A DNA stretch of 64,000 nt from Vicia villosa. Its lineage: Eukaryota; Streptophyta; Magnoliopsida; Fabales; Fabaceae. Positions within the stretch are counted from its first letter, which is position 1. Every line of letters begins with the position of its first letter. A model generated the notes under the pieces. That model was not told the DNA's origin. It ran no database searches and was given only the letters and a program-made list of their open reading frames with translations. A program made the position numbers and the translations under genes. Where the stretch lies: the NCBI RefSeq assembly GCF_029867415.1, contig NC_081183.1:30591806-30655805 (forward strand), given 5' to 3'. Positions 46,270-58,113 of this stretch are shown here, piece by piece.

Positions 46270-46849
46270 TGTAACACCCTTCTAAACCCCGCGGCAAATT
46301 TTAAACAATTATATCAGAGTAAAACATAAACACAAGGGTGCCACAATTATATAAAATAAATAAACCAATCATGGTCAAGTCATGCTTCATCAGGAAACGG
46401 TTCACCAAATCGTAATTATGTTTATCACAGTGGAATAAGAAACATTATCAAATACATCCAATGGAATCATAATCCAACACCAATAAAGTAGATTAATTTC
46501 ATAAAAACTCTATAACTATCGTCCCCCAGTGTTACAAATCAGAGCATGACCGACACGACCCAACATAAACGGATAAACTCTATGAGTCATCCTCACCAAG
46601 CACTAATGCCGCTACTCCTCAATCTAAAAATGACAACATGTAAGGGTGAGTCTCATTCTCAATTAGTAAATATTATGCAATCCATAAGCAACAAGCATCA
46701 TAATATACCGTTCACCCAATTATACATATTCAGATTCACATCCATTATTAATTCACACAATAATAGATTACAACACACACTACAGAAATCCATACAATCA
46801 TATTATGACAGAATGCATATGACACAACTGACACTATGCATGTGGTACC
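46270..46849 (-). repeat. Partial 5' LTR of the Tekay-type element
   Basis: It matches 15597-16175 with about seven differences, then is cut after GTGGTACC by the TGTTGCACCCC terminus of another LTR. Its remaining ~1.26 kb would lie outside the window. Confidence 0.92.
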
Positions 46850-47756
46850 TGTTGCACCCCAAAATTTGCCCTCTTTATTTGAGCTATAAGTTATTAATGA
46901 CGTTTATTTCATCATTCCAAAATTGAAGAAAAATAATAAAGAGTTTTCATGGGTTTAAGAAGAAAGGCGTGAAAAATGGTTTAAACGGTGGAAATACGAG
47001 AAAATTCGCAAGTCATATTTGGAAGGTGATATGAGCTAAGTTCTCGCGTAGCCCTGACTGTTTCGACGATATCTACAACTTTCGTGTTCGGCTCGGAAGC
47101 CAATTCTTTGAGGAAGGTCGTCAAATTTGCAAATTATTTGAGATTTCACAGTGAAAAATAGTGCTGAATGTAGGGTTTCGGACCTCGGAAAATTCATATC
47201 TCCTAATCCGCTCGTCGGATTTGCTTGGAAATTTAACTGGGGCTCCGTGCCATTATTACCAAGATTTCATATGTTTGGACCAAAGGCCAATTATGCGCTG
47301 AAAACTCCAAGCATTTTAAGGATCATCGCGTTGTTTCGGTAAAAAAGTGTGTTTCCGAGTATGTCGCGCCAGGTTCGAAAATTCATAACTTCTTCTATTT
47401 TTATCGTATGAAGTCCATTCCGGCGGCATTTTCTCAGAAATTTTGTTAGCTTCGATTCTTCGTCACACGTGCCAAGTCAGATTTTGAGTCGAAGATGGGG
47501 TTTTATCGGGTTCTTTGAGCGGTACTCACAAGATTCTGCACAGTCGCACCAGATGAATCGACGTTTCTCGTCATTCAAATGAGCGTATTTTCTTCATCGC
47601 ATATCGGATTGAGGTGATTCTTGCGGCGATGAGTCACAAATTTGGTCATCTTCACAATGGTATTGGTTTCATTCCGGAATTCAGAGCCGAACAGAGTTTC
47701 CTTAACAACGAGCCAAAATAAGACGCACCGAGGGCAATTTGGACATTTCGCGTTGA

Positions 47757-47768
47757 CAATATATAAAC
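47757..47768 (+). promoter_or_regulatory. TATA box of the C1 LTR
   Basis: CAATATATAAAC, followed about 30 bp downstream by a likely start region (TTCACAAATCAAGGGAG). It is at a typical U3 position, about 0.9 kb into the LTR. Confidence 0.55.
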
Positions 47769-48678
47769 ATTTTGCTCTTCACAAATCAAGGGAGAACTCT
47801 CATAACTTCAATCTCACCAAAAAGATCAAAAACACTTTCTCTCAATTCTCTCTCAATTTTCTTGGATCAAAACCACAAAAACTCACAAAAACTTCATCAA
47901 TTCAAGATCAAATCTCAAGAGCAAATGAAGATCAAAGCATAAATCAAGATCTTCTCCTCCGATTGAAGTGTCGCGCGTCTCTCTCCCTATCAAAGGATCT
48001 CACGCGCCACTCTCTCCCTCACATCTCTTGGATCTCGTTCGTGTTCACGTCGTGTTCGCGTTCGTGTTCATCCGATCTCATTCTCTTCATTCGATCCGGT
48101 AAATTCACTACAAACCTTGCTAGATCATTGATTTTGTTGCTTAATTCGACATTGATCATGATGATTTTTTATTGTGGATGATGGATCTATGATAATTGAT
48201 GATGATATTTGCTTGTTGATTGATTGATTTGTGTTGATCTTGATTATTTGATTGAATTTGAAATCTATCGTTGAATTGTTGATGATGCCACATGCATGTT
48301 GCTTATGATCCAAGAAATTGCATGCTAAGTGTTCGATGATTTGAATGTGTGAAGCATTTGTGCTTAATTTTGAGTTCTAGCATGTGATAATTGATTGTGG
48401 AATGATAATTCATGATGCCTACGCTAAATTGATGCCATTTGAGGTTTGATAACGATTACTCTTGATGATATAATCACAATGCTTACGATTCAATGCTTGC
48501 ATGCTAATTGTTCGATGGAATGTTTAATTTTGCTCTTAAAGACCAATCAATTTGCTGAATAATGTGTTTGCTCTTGACTCATAGCATTGCATGTTTGATA
48601 TTTGCTTGTATGCTGAACATTCATGAAGGATGGCATCATGTTTCCTTGCGAGAAAATTCAATTGTTGGCATTCGGCAT

Positions 48679-48905
48679 TGTTAGGTCGACCCAGGATGAG
48701 TTTAGGTCGACCTAAAACCTTCATTTTTGATCCTGGCGCTGTTAGGTCGACCCAGGATGAGTTTAGGTTGACCTAAAACCTTCATTTTCGATTCTGGCAC
48801 TGTTAGGTCGACCTAGGGTGAGTTTAGGTCGACTTGGAGCTGTTTCATTCGTTTCTGGACCTGTTAGGTCGACCTAGGTCGAAGGTAGGTCGACCTACTT
48901 TTGCT
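48679..48905 (+). repeat. 61-bp tandem repeat with TAGGTCGACCTA palindromes
   Basis: Units start at 48679, 48740, 48801 and 48862 (exactly 61 bp apart), each beginning TGTTAGGTCGAC and containing a second TTTAGGTCGACC-like box in mid-unit. The GTCGAC core is palindromic. It is not seen in the C2 LTR, so it is specific to this LTR subfamily. Confidence 0.8.
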
Positions 48906-50539
48906 TCCTTTGCTTCCTAACTTCAATCTTTCATATCTTTTGACTCGTAACTCCGATTTGCGCGTTCTTTATATCGTTGGAAAGCTTGTGAAACGTGCTA
49001 TCTTGTGAGATGATTGGCATTGATTGATTAGGGTTTATTCATCTTTGTTTTCCCCTTGACATTTTGTTGTTCATTTCATGCTTGCATTAGTTATTCATTT
49101 TCTCTTAGATTAGACTGTAGTAACGCAATTCCGATTGCGATGTTTTGTTATCTCTAACTTGTGTGCTAGTGTGCAAGGCTTTTGGATAGTCACCGGTCGA
49201 CGCTTGTTACGTGAGTGTTCCGCTCTATTCGCGGGACACGGTCTCATTCACTCGCATCGTGTTCTCATCTTGGAGAACACGTCTCTATTACTTTATATCT
49301 GCTTGTTTGGTTTGCTTGTTCCTATTGCAGGTGTATTGTGATTATGCTCGACGTGCATGTCGACCTTTGTTTGCTTTCATGGCTAATCGGTGTGCTGACT
49401 ATTTGCTTTTGCTTGGCTAGCTCGCCCGCGGGATCCTAGTTTCTTCGCTTTGCTTCACTTTAGTTTACGGATCATCATCCGTTTGGTATTGATCCCGTTT
49501 CATTTTATTCTTCTTGCACATTATCGCTTTCTCGCATCATCCTTTAACATGAGAAGTAGGACCTAGACATTCATCTGGCCAAGCCCTCAAAAGAGGCTCC
49601 GTTTTTGTTGGTGTGTTTACATTTGTGCTTTGCGGCAGGGAGTCACGGTGTAATAAGTCCTATATGGCACTCCGTTAAGTCCTCATGGAAGGCATGCGGA
49701 AAGGGTTAGCAATTAATCCCCGCCTAGTCTCATCGAGTCCGTTCAGTATGCACACGCTAAGCGTTGCTCGCTTCTGAACCTGCACAAGATCTTGTTATCG
49801 AGTGTGTCAGGAAAAGGGTTCATGTAGCCGGACCCCCGCCTTTCCTATAGCTCGCGTCGCTCGACGTTGATGCTCGGTGTACGCACGCACCGTTTTCCTT
49901 TATGATCTGTGACGGCTTGGTTGCTGAGAGGGGTCCGCCCTCTTGTCTATGGCCCGATCATTTTCGCGAGGTCTAATGCTTGGTTGAATTGGGTTGAGCT
50001 GCTCCCCTTGGCTATGGCGGGACCGCTTTTCTACCATTCGGTCAGTACCGTTGGTTTTGTTTGCTTTACGAGTGGATGTTCGTTTGTGTGCTTCCCTCTC
50101 CTTCGTAGGTTGCTAGTTTAGTTAGACTTGTACCCTTTGTATGATAACATTAGGTAGCAAGCTTTCCCCCTTAGCTTAGGCTTTTCTCATGCATTCTTTA
50201 AAACACAAACCACACTCTTTGATTTTCTTTTCTTAAGAGCTTGTTATTTCCGCTCCATTCCCAGCATAAGTCTCCAAAGGTCGAGCAGCGGAGTGTGAAT
50301 GTAACTCGTTCACCTAAAAAATACAAAACAAACAGAAATTAGTTAGCCGAGCTACGGTACCTCTGATTCTGCAAAACAGATACGTAGGCAGCGGGGTAGG
50401 GCCCGTGCGAGCACAATCCTTTCTTTTCCCTACATTCTGCATTCATTTTAGTTCAGATTAGCGCATCTTGCTTACACACCCATAGGTTTAGACATAAGCG
50501 TGGATACCATCGAGTACGATGGGCGCGAGGGGTGCTAAC

Positions 50540-53500
50540 TGTCGCTACCGCGAAAATTAATAGAGTCGCCACTAACATATTTATCCTGAAAAGGAAGGGA
50601 ATGCCAGCAAACCACAAAACAAAACGACGGTCTCACGACCAGAGAAAAAGGGTAAGGGAGTCGGTTACGCGAGGGGAAGGTGTTAGCACCCCACGCGCCC
50701 ATCGTACTCGATGGTATCCACGCCTGCGTCTAGATCTATGGGTGTGTAACAAATCTACGCTAATCTGGACTAAGATGAATGCAGAATGTAGGGAAAAGAA
50801 ATAATTGTGCTCGCACGGGCCCTACCCCGCTGCCTACGTATCTGTTTTGCAGAATCAGAGCTACTGTAGCTCGGCTAACTAGTTTCTGTTTGTTTTGTGT
50901 TTTTTAGGTGAACAAGTTACATTCACACTCCGCTGCTCGACCTTTGGAGGCTTACGCTTGGGAATGGAGCGGAAATAACAAGCTCTTAAGAAAAGAAAAT
51001 CAAAGAGTGTGGTTTGTGTTTTAAAGAATGCATGAGGAAAACCTAAGCTAAGGGGGAAAGCTTTCTACCTAATGTTATCATACAAAGGGTACAAGTCTAA
51101 GCTAAGCTAACAACCTACGAGAAAAAGGGGAAGCATACAATAATATCACACAAACGAGCATCCGCTCGTAAAGCAAACAAACCAACGGTACTGACCGAAT
51201 GGTAGAAAAGCGGTCCCGCCATAGCCAAGGGGAGCAGCTCAACCCAAGTCAACCAAGCATTAGACCTCGCGAAAATGATCGGGCCATAGACAAGAGGGCG
51301 GTCCCCTCTCAGCAACCAAGCCGTCACGGATCGTAAAGGAAAACGGTGCGTGCGTACACCGAGCATCAACGTCGAGCGACGCGAGCTATAGGAAAGGCGG
51401 GGGTCCGGCTGCATGAACCCTTTTCCTGACATACTCGATAACAAGATCTTGTGCAGGTTCAGAAGCGAGCAACGCGTAGCGTGCGCATACTGAACAGACT
51501 CGATGAGACTAGGCGGGGGTTGATTGCTAACCCTTTCCGCATGCCTTCCATGAGGACTTAACGTTGTGCCATATAGGACTTATTACACCGTGACTCCCTG
51601 CCGCAAAGCACAAATATAAACACACCAACAAAAACAGAGCCTCTTTCGAGGGCTTGGCCAGATGCATGTCTAGGTCCTACTTCTCATGTTAAAGGATGAT
51701 GCGAGAAAGCGATAAAAGGGACAAGGAGACGATACCGAACGGATAGCAAATCCGCAATGAGCTAGCAAGCGTAAGCAGAGAAGTCCGGAATACTTCGTGT
51801 AAGCCAACATCAAGCAAAGTCGGAAAGCATCGTCGTGAAAAGCAATCACGAGCGACATGTGGTACGCGTCGAACATAACCACGCAAGCAACCTGCAAGAG
51901 AAACACAAGCCAGACAATACAGGAATATACATCTCAATGAATGAGAGATCAAATGAATCGATCGGAAATACGTTCGTGTCCCACAAATAAAGTGGAACAC
52001 GGTGCAAATCAAGTCGCATCGGAAGCGAATTCGTGTCTCACAAATAAAGTGGAACACGAAGCAATCAAATCACAATCGAACCCTCTCAAAGTACCTCGCA
52101 CATCTCAGCAAACAAATCAGTAATAACAAGGAGACACGCACCCGCCACAAAAAATAATAGAAGTTAAATTCTAAGTAAATTCTAAAACAAAATCTAACAA
52201 GATTAAATTGTTTTTATGACATTTTTATCTAAAAATAAACGAACAAAACTATGTACAAAACAATTAAAGTCTAACAAGCAAAACATTACATGTTTTTATT
52301 ATTTCCTTTTATCAATGTGAGAAATCTAATCAAACGTCATATTTTTTATAGCATTTTATCAAAGAATTAAAACTAAGCAATATAGCAAAACATTTAAATT
52401 CTAACAAGAGAACATATTACATGTTTTTTTATTATCTCCTTTTATCAAGTAAAAGTCTAACAAACGTAATTGTTTTTATATTCTTTTATCATGCAAAAGT
52501 AGGAAAAGAAACTAGAAGGGAAATCTAAATTCTAATACAAAATTGAAGTGACACAGGGGGTTTAAAATTGACATTTGGTGTGCATAGCAGTTCTGGGCGC
52601 AGGGCCCCAATCAATGGCCCAAGGATATGTTTTTGTTGTCACAGTTTTTTTGGCACAAGTGAAAGCAGAGTTGGGCTACATGGGGGGTGCAGCAATCAAT
52701 TTCGGTACAGGCCCAAAGTTATTTTCTAGATTTTCTAAGTCCAAGTTTGATCCAAATTCAGATTATTATTAATTCAATTAATCACAATTAAGTCCAATTA
52801 ATCTCCCCTAATGACAATTTAATTCTACTTAATACAGTAATCAAGAGAGTTAAACCAAATTAAAATGGGAAGAGATTAGGGTTACATGAAGAGTGGCTAT
52901 TAGCCTTCTGAAACTCAATTTCCTCTCCCTTACGGCCGCGGCGGCGCGACGCATCTCTCTTCTCCGATCAGAGCTTCCGTTCGCCGCCCTTAGCAACCAA
53001 TCACATCATCTCATCGTCCTCTCATTCGTTCTCACCTCTCATATCTCATCTCTCTCACGGTCTCAGCATATTTCTCTCTCGATATCTCTATCGGACGACG
53101 ACGGAGAAATTGTACCAAAGAACCTTCACCAAATTTCTCAAATATACATGCTTCCTCTACTAATTGTAATGGATTCAATCATAGTCCTCTTCACATCTCT
53201 GAATCTCCTTCTCCTATTCTTTTGATTTGCAATTTCGAACACGTTACGACGCGGTTGTTGTTTTTGCGATGCAGAGGAGATTGAAGAGAAGCGATGAAGT
53301 TTGTTGAAGACGATGATTGATGAAGGTTGAGACTCGGTTCCACATAAATGAAGAAGAGTATTGAATTTTCAGATTAAAGAGTGAAGATGAATCGATGAAG
53401 ATCAGTGAAGATTGAAGGTTGCCATGTCCTGGTGATTCGGTGATGATATGAGATGAAGATGAAGGTTTGAGAATCGATGAAGGTTTATTGATGGAGAGAA

Positions 53501-54796
53501 GTTTGTTACACTGCGATTTCGTTTTTTTTCTTCTGTCACGATTTTCTTTTTTTCTGTTACAGGTTTTGTTTATGGAGAAGAGCGGTTGAAGATTGAAGAA
53601 GATAGAGATTTTTCTGTTGAAAGTTTGTTACGATCGATGATGAAGATTGAAGCGATGGTGAGTCCATGGAGATTCTGAGGTGAAGAACCGATGGAGTCAT
53701 TAGTGAATGATGAAGATGATTGGAGAGAGTTTAGAGAAGATGAAGAAGCGTCAATGGAGGGAGAGTTGGTTCTGAGAAAAAGGTTTGTTACGGTTCTCTT
53801 TTTTCTGTTCACGATTTCTCCTCCTTCCTCCTTCTGTTATGCTCTGATTCTGTTATGTATCTTCTTTCGATTCTTTGGCTGATTTTTGTTGTTAATTCTC
53901 AATCTGAACCGGGTTTTTTCTTTTGGTTCTGTGTTGAAAGCGCAGAATTGAACCGATGCCGTTTTCTTGATTCGAAGTCGCAGGGAACTTTATTGAAGGA
54001 TTTGTTCTTTGGGTCGGTTTAATTTGAAGTGCAGCAAGGTTTTTAAACTTGATGCGCAAGTTCGGTTCTTTTTGGATGCAGGGGCGGTTTTGGGTGGCTG
54101 CAGTTTTGAATTCACAGCTGATGAAATTAGGATAGAGTCACCTTGGTGTTAGAATCCTTTTGTGTAACTTTAATTTTTGTAATCTTTTTTCATCAGAATG
54201 AAACTATAATTTGGGCTTTTTGGAGGACTTGTTGGAATGTATGGATTGTTTGAATATATGGACTTTGTGTACTTGGACTTTTGTAATTGATATGGTTGTT
54301 TTGAATGAAATATGGATATTTGGATGAATTTAAATGATGAACTTGGACATGTAGAAATTGGCTTTTTGTATCTTTAAATGGACATTAAAGTTCTTGAACC
54401 ATAATCTTGAACCTGAGCCAAATGGTTTTACACCTCGACTTTAAATGAATGATATTCGAATCAACACTTGCATGGATACTCTTTTAGTGAATAAACTTCA
54501 ATCTGTTTGCAAACTTCAATGGAGCTCTAATTCGATTCAATTCATCAATCTAACTCAACCTTGGACGATAAGCCTCTAATAAAATGAAAGTATAAAGGCG
54601 CCTTGAACAAAATGTCCTCCTCAAGCTCATAATCTTGCAATGACTTTTTCTTTTACAATCCGCCTCACATCCCTCTTGACTTAACAGTCTCACGACAATA
54701 GAAACTCTTTAATTTTTTCTTAATTTTTGAGAGACGAAATAAACGTCTTTCATAACTTATAGCATCGAGAAAGAGGGCAAATTTTGGGGTGCAACA
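50540..54796 (-). repeat. C2 3' LTR (4257 bp)
   Basis: On the plus strand it starts TGTCGCTACCGCG and ends TTTGGGGTGCAACA. It matches 61441-63481 almost exactly. The GA-rich stretch at 53270-53760 and the frame at 52893-53225 show no protein similarity I recognise. Confidence 0.88.
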
Positions 54797-54810
54797 GCTG
54801 CCCCTATTCA
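54797..54810 (-). other. C2 polypurine tract
   Basis: Minus-strand AATAGGGGCAGC directly precedes the 3' LTR, homologous to the Ogre PPT. Confidence 0.7.
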
Positions 54811-55052
54811 AACTTCTTGAACCTGACGAGTGAGAAACGAAAGTTTCGAACCGTTGAGGTGGAAGGAGATTGAATACCAGAATGAACTCGAAAATTTGCG
54901 CTCTTGATCAATAGAAGATTCCGTCTTGTAACAAGAAGGAATGTACCATCCCGCAAGCAGGGAGAAAAAACTTCAATTGATCTAGATAATAAATATGCTC
55001 CAACTTGTGATAAGAAGGAACGGGCACCCACAGGCAGGGGAAACACTTCAAA

Positions 55053-55678
55053 TGATCTGGTTATCAAGAGAAGGAACATCTCGACTGATCTGGGCATCAG
55101 GCGTAGCAGATGTCTCCGAACTTGCATCGGGATAGATGTCTTAAGTCGATCTGGGAATCGAAGGAGATACATCGGTTGAATCGGACATCAACGGGTAATA
55201 GGTATCTCTGATCTGGGAATCATGATCTGGGAATCTGGGCAGACATCTCTTCTGATGCAATTAAATCATCAGGTAGATATTCCTACTAATCTGGGAATTA
55301 GCGGCTAGCTCCTTCGTAAGATCACGGGGATCCGGAGGCGGTTCCTTCAACTGAACTAGAAATCAGGATAGGAACAATATCTCTTCCGAACTGTGTACGC
55401 CGGGGAAAGAATGCCTTTAAACTGATCTGGACATGATGCCAGAAAATAAGTAGGACAATCTTCATCTGAAAGACAAAGTCGATCAGGCAGACATCTCCAT
55501 CTGATCTAATGATATCAGTGGCTTGCTCCTTCGTAAGATCTTGGGAGATCCGGAGGCGGTCCCTTCAACCGATCTGAATATCAAGAATAAGGACAAATAT
55601 CTCATCCGAACTGTGTGCGCCGGGAACGGAATGTCTTCAACGGATAAATTGACAATCCTCTTCTGATCTCAATATCAG
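55053..55678 (-). repeat. Array of about a dozen hexaloop hairpins with covarying stems
   Basis: On the plus strand, units of the form stem-CTGGGA-stem recur: TGAT-CTGGTT-ATCA (55053), CTGAT-CTGGGC-ATCAG (55085), TCGAT-CTGGGA-ATCGA (55146), TGAT-CTGGGA-ATCA (55209), CTAAT-CTGGGA-ATTAG (55286), CTGAT-CTCAAT-ATCAG (55663), plus weaker or longer-loop copies at 55175 (GTTGA/TCAAC), 55252 (CTGATG/CATCAG), 55351 and 55501. Stems change while pairing is kept. It occupies the same place, upstream of the PPT, as the Ogre octaloop array. Confidence 0.72.
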
Positions 55679-55699
55679 GATAACGCCTGTAATGATTAG

Positions 55700-58020
55700 G
55701 CGAACATTGCTCTCTAGGGAGCATTTGAATCTAGATAACTTTCCTGCAGAAAGAAACAGATATGATATGATTTATGCATGATGCATGTATGAATGTATAC
55801 GGAATAGTGTTCCCAAGAAGGAAGACGCTACACGCTTTTGAGAATGCTATGCAAATGATGCATGATTCGGACGCTGCTTAGGAGAACAACGGAGGAGCAC
55901 AGAATTGCTGAAGAAGTCCTTGAGAGAGTATAGAACTCTGCGGGGAGGACAAGGCGAGTGACTATGGGTCACAAACTACGAGCTGGCAAAGATGGATCAG
56001 ATATCTGCTGGAGATGATCAAATCTGGACGCGAGCTCTGTTTGGGGAATAAATCCTGCTTGGGGATACCCGGGCAACTTCATTGGAGAAGCAAAATCTCG
56101 ACACCCTGGGGATGTGAAGATAACGGCAAGTAATAGAAACAACTCTGATGGGGAGTTACCAAGTTGCTTGTGTATAACGCATTCCACTGGGGAAACCCTT
56201 GAAGGAAACAGATTCTGCTGAGGATGCAAGTGAACCTCTGGTGAGGAAAGACTCAGTGGAGAAGATGAATACTTCTCCATAATGGTCCACTGAAAAGATA
56301 AGAAATCCGCTGGGGATAAGGAACTTGGCATAAGAACCTCTCGTTAAGACAACTCCACTGGGGAATAAGATGACTCTCTTGGGGAGAACAGGTCAATATG
56401 TTGGGGAGAGAAACGCTCTACTGGGGAGAACGAGGAACTCGGACAAGGAACCTCATTAAGAGCTTGTTGGGGAATCAGATACCATTCAATCATGATTCAA
56501 CTGGGGAGAAGACATTCTACCGGGGAATAAGACTTCTGAAGCACGAAAATTTCATTGAGATGTGCTTTGCTGAGGAGATGAGAATCTTGGAACAAAGAAA
56601 ACCTCGATTGGATGCACTCAGCTGGGGAATGAGAATCTCTCACTTGGCTAGATCTGCCAACGCGCTGACATGATGCACTCAAAAGGATGTACCCACAATG
56701 GGCAAATGCAAGAGCAAACAGATTATCAGACATCTGAGCTTGAAATTTTCCAAACAAGCAACGGATTCATGAATTGAGAAGCAAGCAGTGATTAGAACAC
56801 CAAACAAGTATCGGGCGGAGTATCAAACAAGCATTGGTTCTCCAAGAGAATGCCACTGGGAAGTGGGCTTAAGGAGTCAAGCAAGTGTTGACTTCAAAAG
56901 GACCAAATAGGCATTGGCTTTCATAGTGTTTGCATGTTCGTATTGATTGTAAAAATGCCAACAAGTATTGGACTTTCAGCTTCTCACTGCTGAGGATGAC
57001 GACCCTGACGGTTCTCAAGTTCATAAGTTGTTTAGCTCACACTTGAACTTAAAACTGAACACCTCCTGATGAGGAGAGAATGCCAATGCATAGTGTCTTG
57101 CCCCAGCCTGTAAGGACATTGAAGAGATTCGTCTCGTAAGGACCTTTTGAGATTTGTGCTATCATAGCCAAATTTGCCTTAGTATCATGAATTTTGGAAC
57201 CATGCCCCTGCTTGACTAGCGTTGTAGGTAGCTTCAGCTACGCTTGGGGGAATGCCCCTGATTACTCAACACTTTGAGAGATTCTTTGAATCTTGACCTA
57301 ATTGCTTCAGATTGACTGAAAACCTGCTTCGCAGAGTATTCAAATGCTTTTGCGCCCCTGAGGGTGATCGAACTTTGAGATATTGCTGCCTCTGCTCAAC
57401 GGAGTTCGGAAGACAACTTGTCCTTCGGGAGGATACAACTTTTCATCAGAAGTTCATGATGGAAACTTTCTTGATGTTAAGCACTTGTTCATATGCAAAG
57501 AATGTTTATTATGAGAAATATAATTCTAATGCAAAGAGTATGTTTGTCTTGAAGTTTAAAGAAACTTTTTGAAAGGATGTCGTAACATCGAGTTTTTTTG
57601 TGAAAGAAAGAAAAGATGGTGTGATACCAACCCAAGCGTTTAGCGGATCTCCTAGGAGTCAGCTTACCGTATTCTCGTGTATAGTCTGCTTTCGAATTAA
57701 CCCATGCTTCAGTTAGGACTTTTCAGGGTTGTAACGTGGTCAGGTTCACGGTTTTAGAAAAAAGGATTTTTAGGCTCAAATTATTTGGTTCCCACCCCCT
57801 TCGTGATGTTCTCCAGTCCTAAGTTCAGTTAACTCGATGTGAGCATTCATCTTTCAAGAGGAATTTGAGATGATTGAGGAGTCAATGAGGTCTTCTGGAT
57901 ATGGCAGTCACTTTACCTTTCGTTTTTGGTGTCTGATCACACGACTTTGTTCTTTTGATGAGGATTCTTATTTTGTAATCCTTGTTTGCTTTGCTTTTCT
58001 TTTTTTCGTTTCCCTAACTT
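55700..58020 (-). other. C2 internal non-coding region, CTGGGGA-rich part
   Basis: From about 55930 to 56650 the plus strand has about twenty ACTGGGGA/GCTGGGGA motifs at irregular spacing, the counterpart of the shorter CACTGGGGATAG series in Ogre. From 56700 to 58020 no repeats or coding frames stand out. Confidence 0.6.
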
Positions 58021-58025
58021 TTGCC

Positions 58026-58113
58026 TGGACAAATTCTTTTGAATTTTGATTTGGATGTCCAGCGGGATGCCCTAACTTTTGCCTAAGTCACATGCTTTCA
58101 AGTTGTCGACTTA
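58026..58113 (-). repeat. Two covarying hairpins equivalent to the post-pol hairpins of Ogre
   Basis: TGGAC/GTCCA (58026-58061) encloses an inner AAATTC-TTTT-GAATTT hairpin. TAAGTC/GACTTA (58084-58113) follows. Each is preceded by TAACTTTTGCC on the plus strand, the same flank as in Ogre. Outer stems match two of the three Ogre units, while the interior differs completely. Confidence 0.65.

Larger units (their letters stand above)
15597..46849 (-). mobile_element. Tekay-type chromovirus (Ty3/gypsy), split by Athila-like LTR and Ogre
   Basis: A minus-strand element is reconstructed from separated pieces. The 5' LTR is 46270-46849 (cut by another insertion), the PBS 46254-46265, gag 46133-45744, and pol 45739-42617. 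Integrase continues in short pieces at 19505-19485 and 18311-17483, and the PPT and 3' LTR end at 15597. The integrase frame reads across both insertion points (DRDPR at 42617 continues FTSKF at 19505). The LTRs differ at about seven of 578 comparable positions by eye, so it is older than Ogre. A frameshift, two nonsense codons, a protease active-site change and two insertions make it non-functional. Confidence 0.88.
46850..50539 (+). mobile_element. C1: Ogre-related LTR in plus orientation, 3' end cut by C2
   Basis: It starts TGTTGCACCCCAAAATTTGC and is homologous, in inverse orientation, to the LTR at 50540-54796. The start, the last ~1 kb and several blocks match; the middle is divergent. 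It stops at GGGGTGCTAAC, about 142 bp before a complete LTR would end, where C2 inserts. The TATA box at 47757-47768 and the 61-bp tandem repeat at 48679-48905 lie inside. ORFs such as that at 47642-48181 lie around the promoter and leader and have no recognisable domain. The rest of the element is not in the window. Confidence 0.75.

Noticed and set aside
47642..48181. 179-aa ORF in the C1 LTR
   Set aside because: Spans the U3/R junction including the TATA region. It is Ser/Leu-rich with no similarity I recognise, and no equivalent is open in the C2 LTR.
51115..51444. Conserved 109-aa ORF, repeated at 62016-62345
   Set aside because: Conservation reflects recent LTR duplication; the sequence is LTR and the two copies carry no independent evidence of coding.
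52893..53225. 110-aa ORF in the C2 3' LTR
   Set aside because: Runs antisense to the element within the LTR, low complexity (Ser/Leu), no domain.
50540..54796. 46850-54796 as one DNA transposon with ~30-bp terminal inverted repeats
   Set aside because: The inverted ends are the U3 termini of two oppositely oriented LTRs. The right end continues into C2's PPT and internal region, and a second copy of the C2 LTR lies at 61441.
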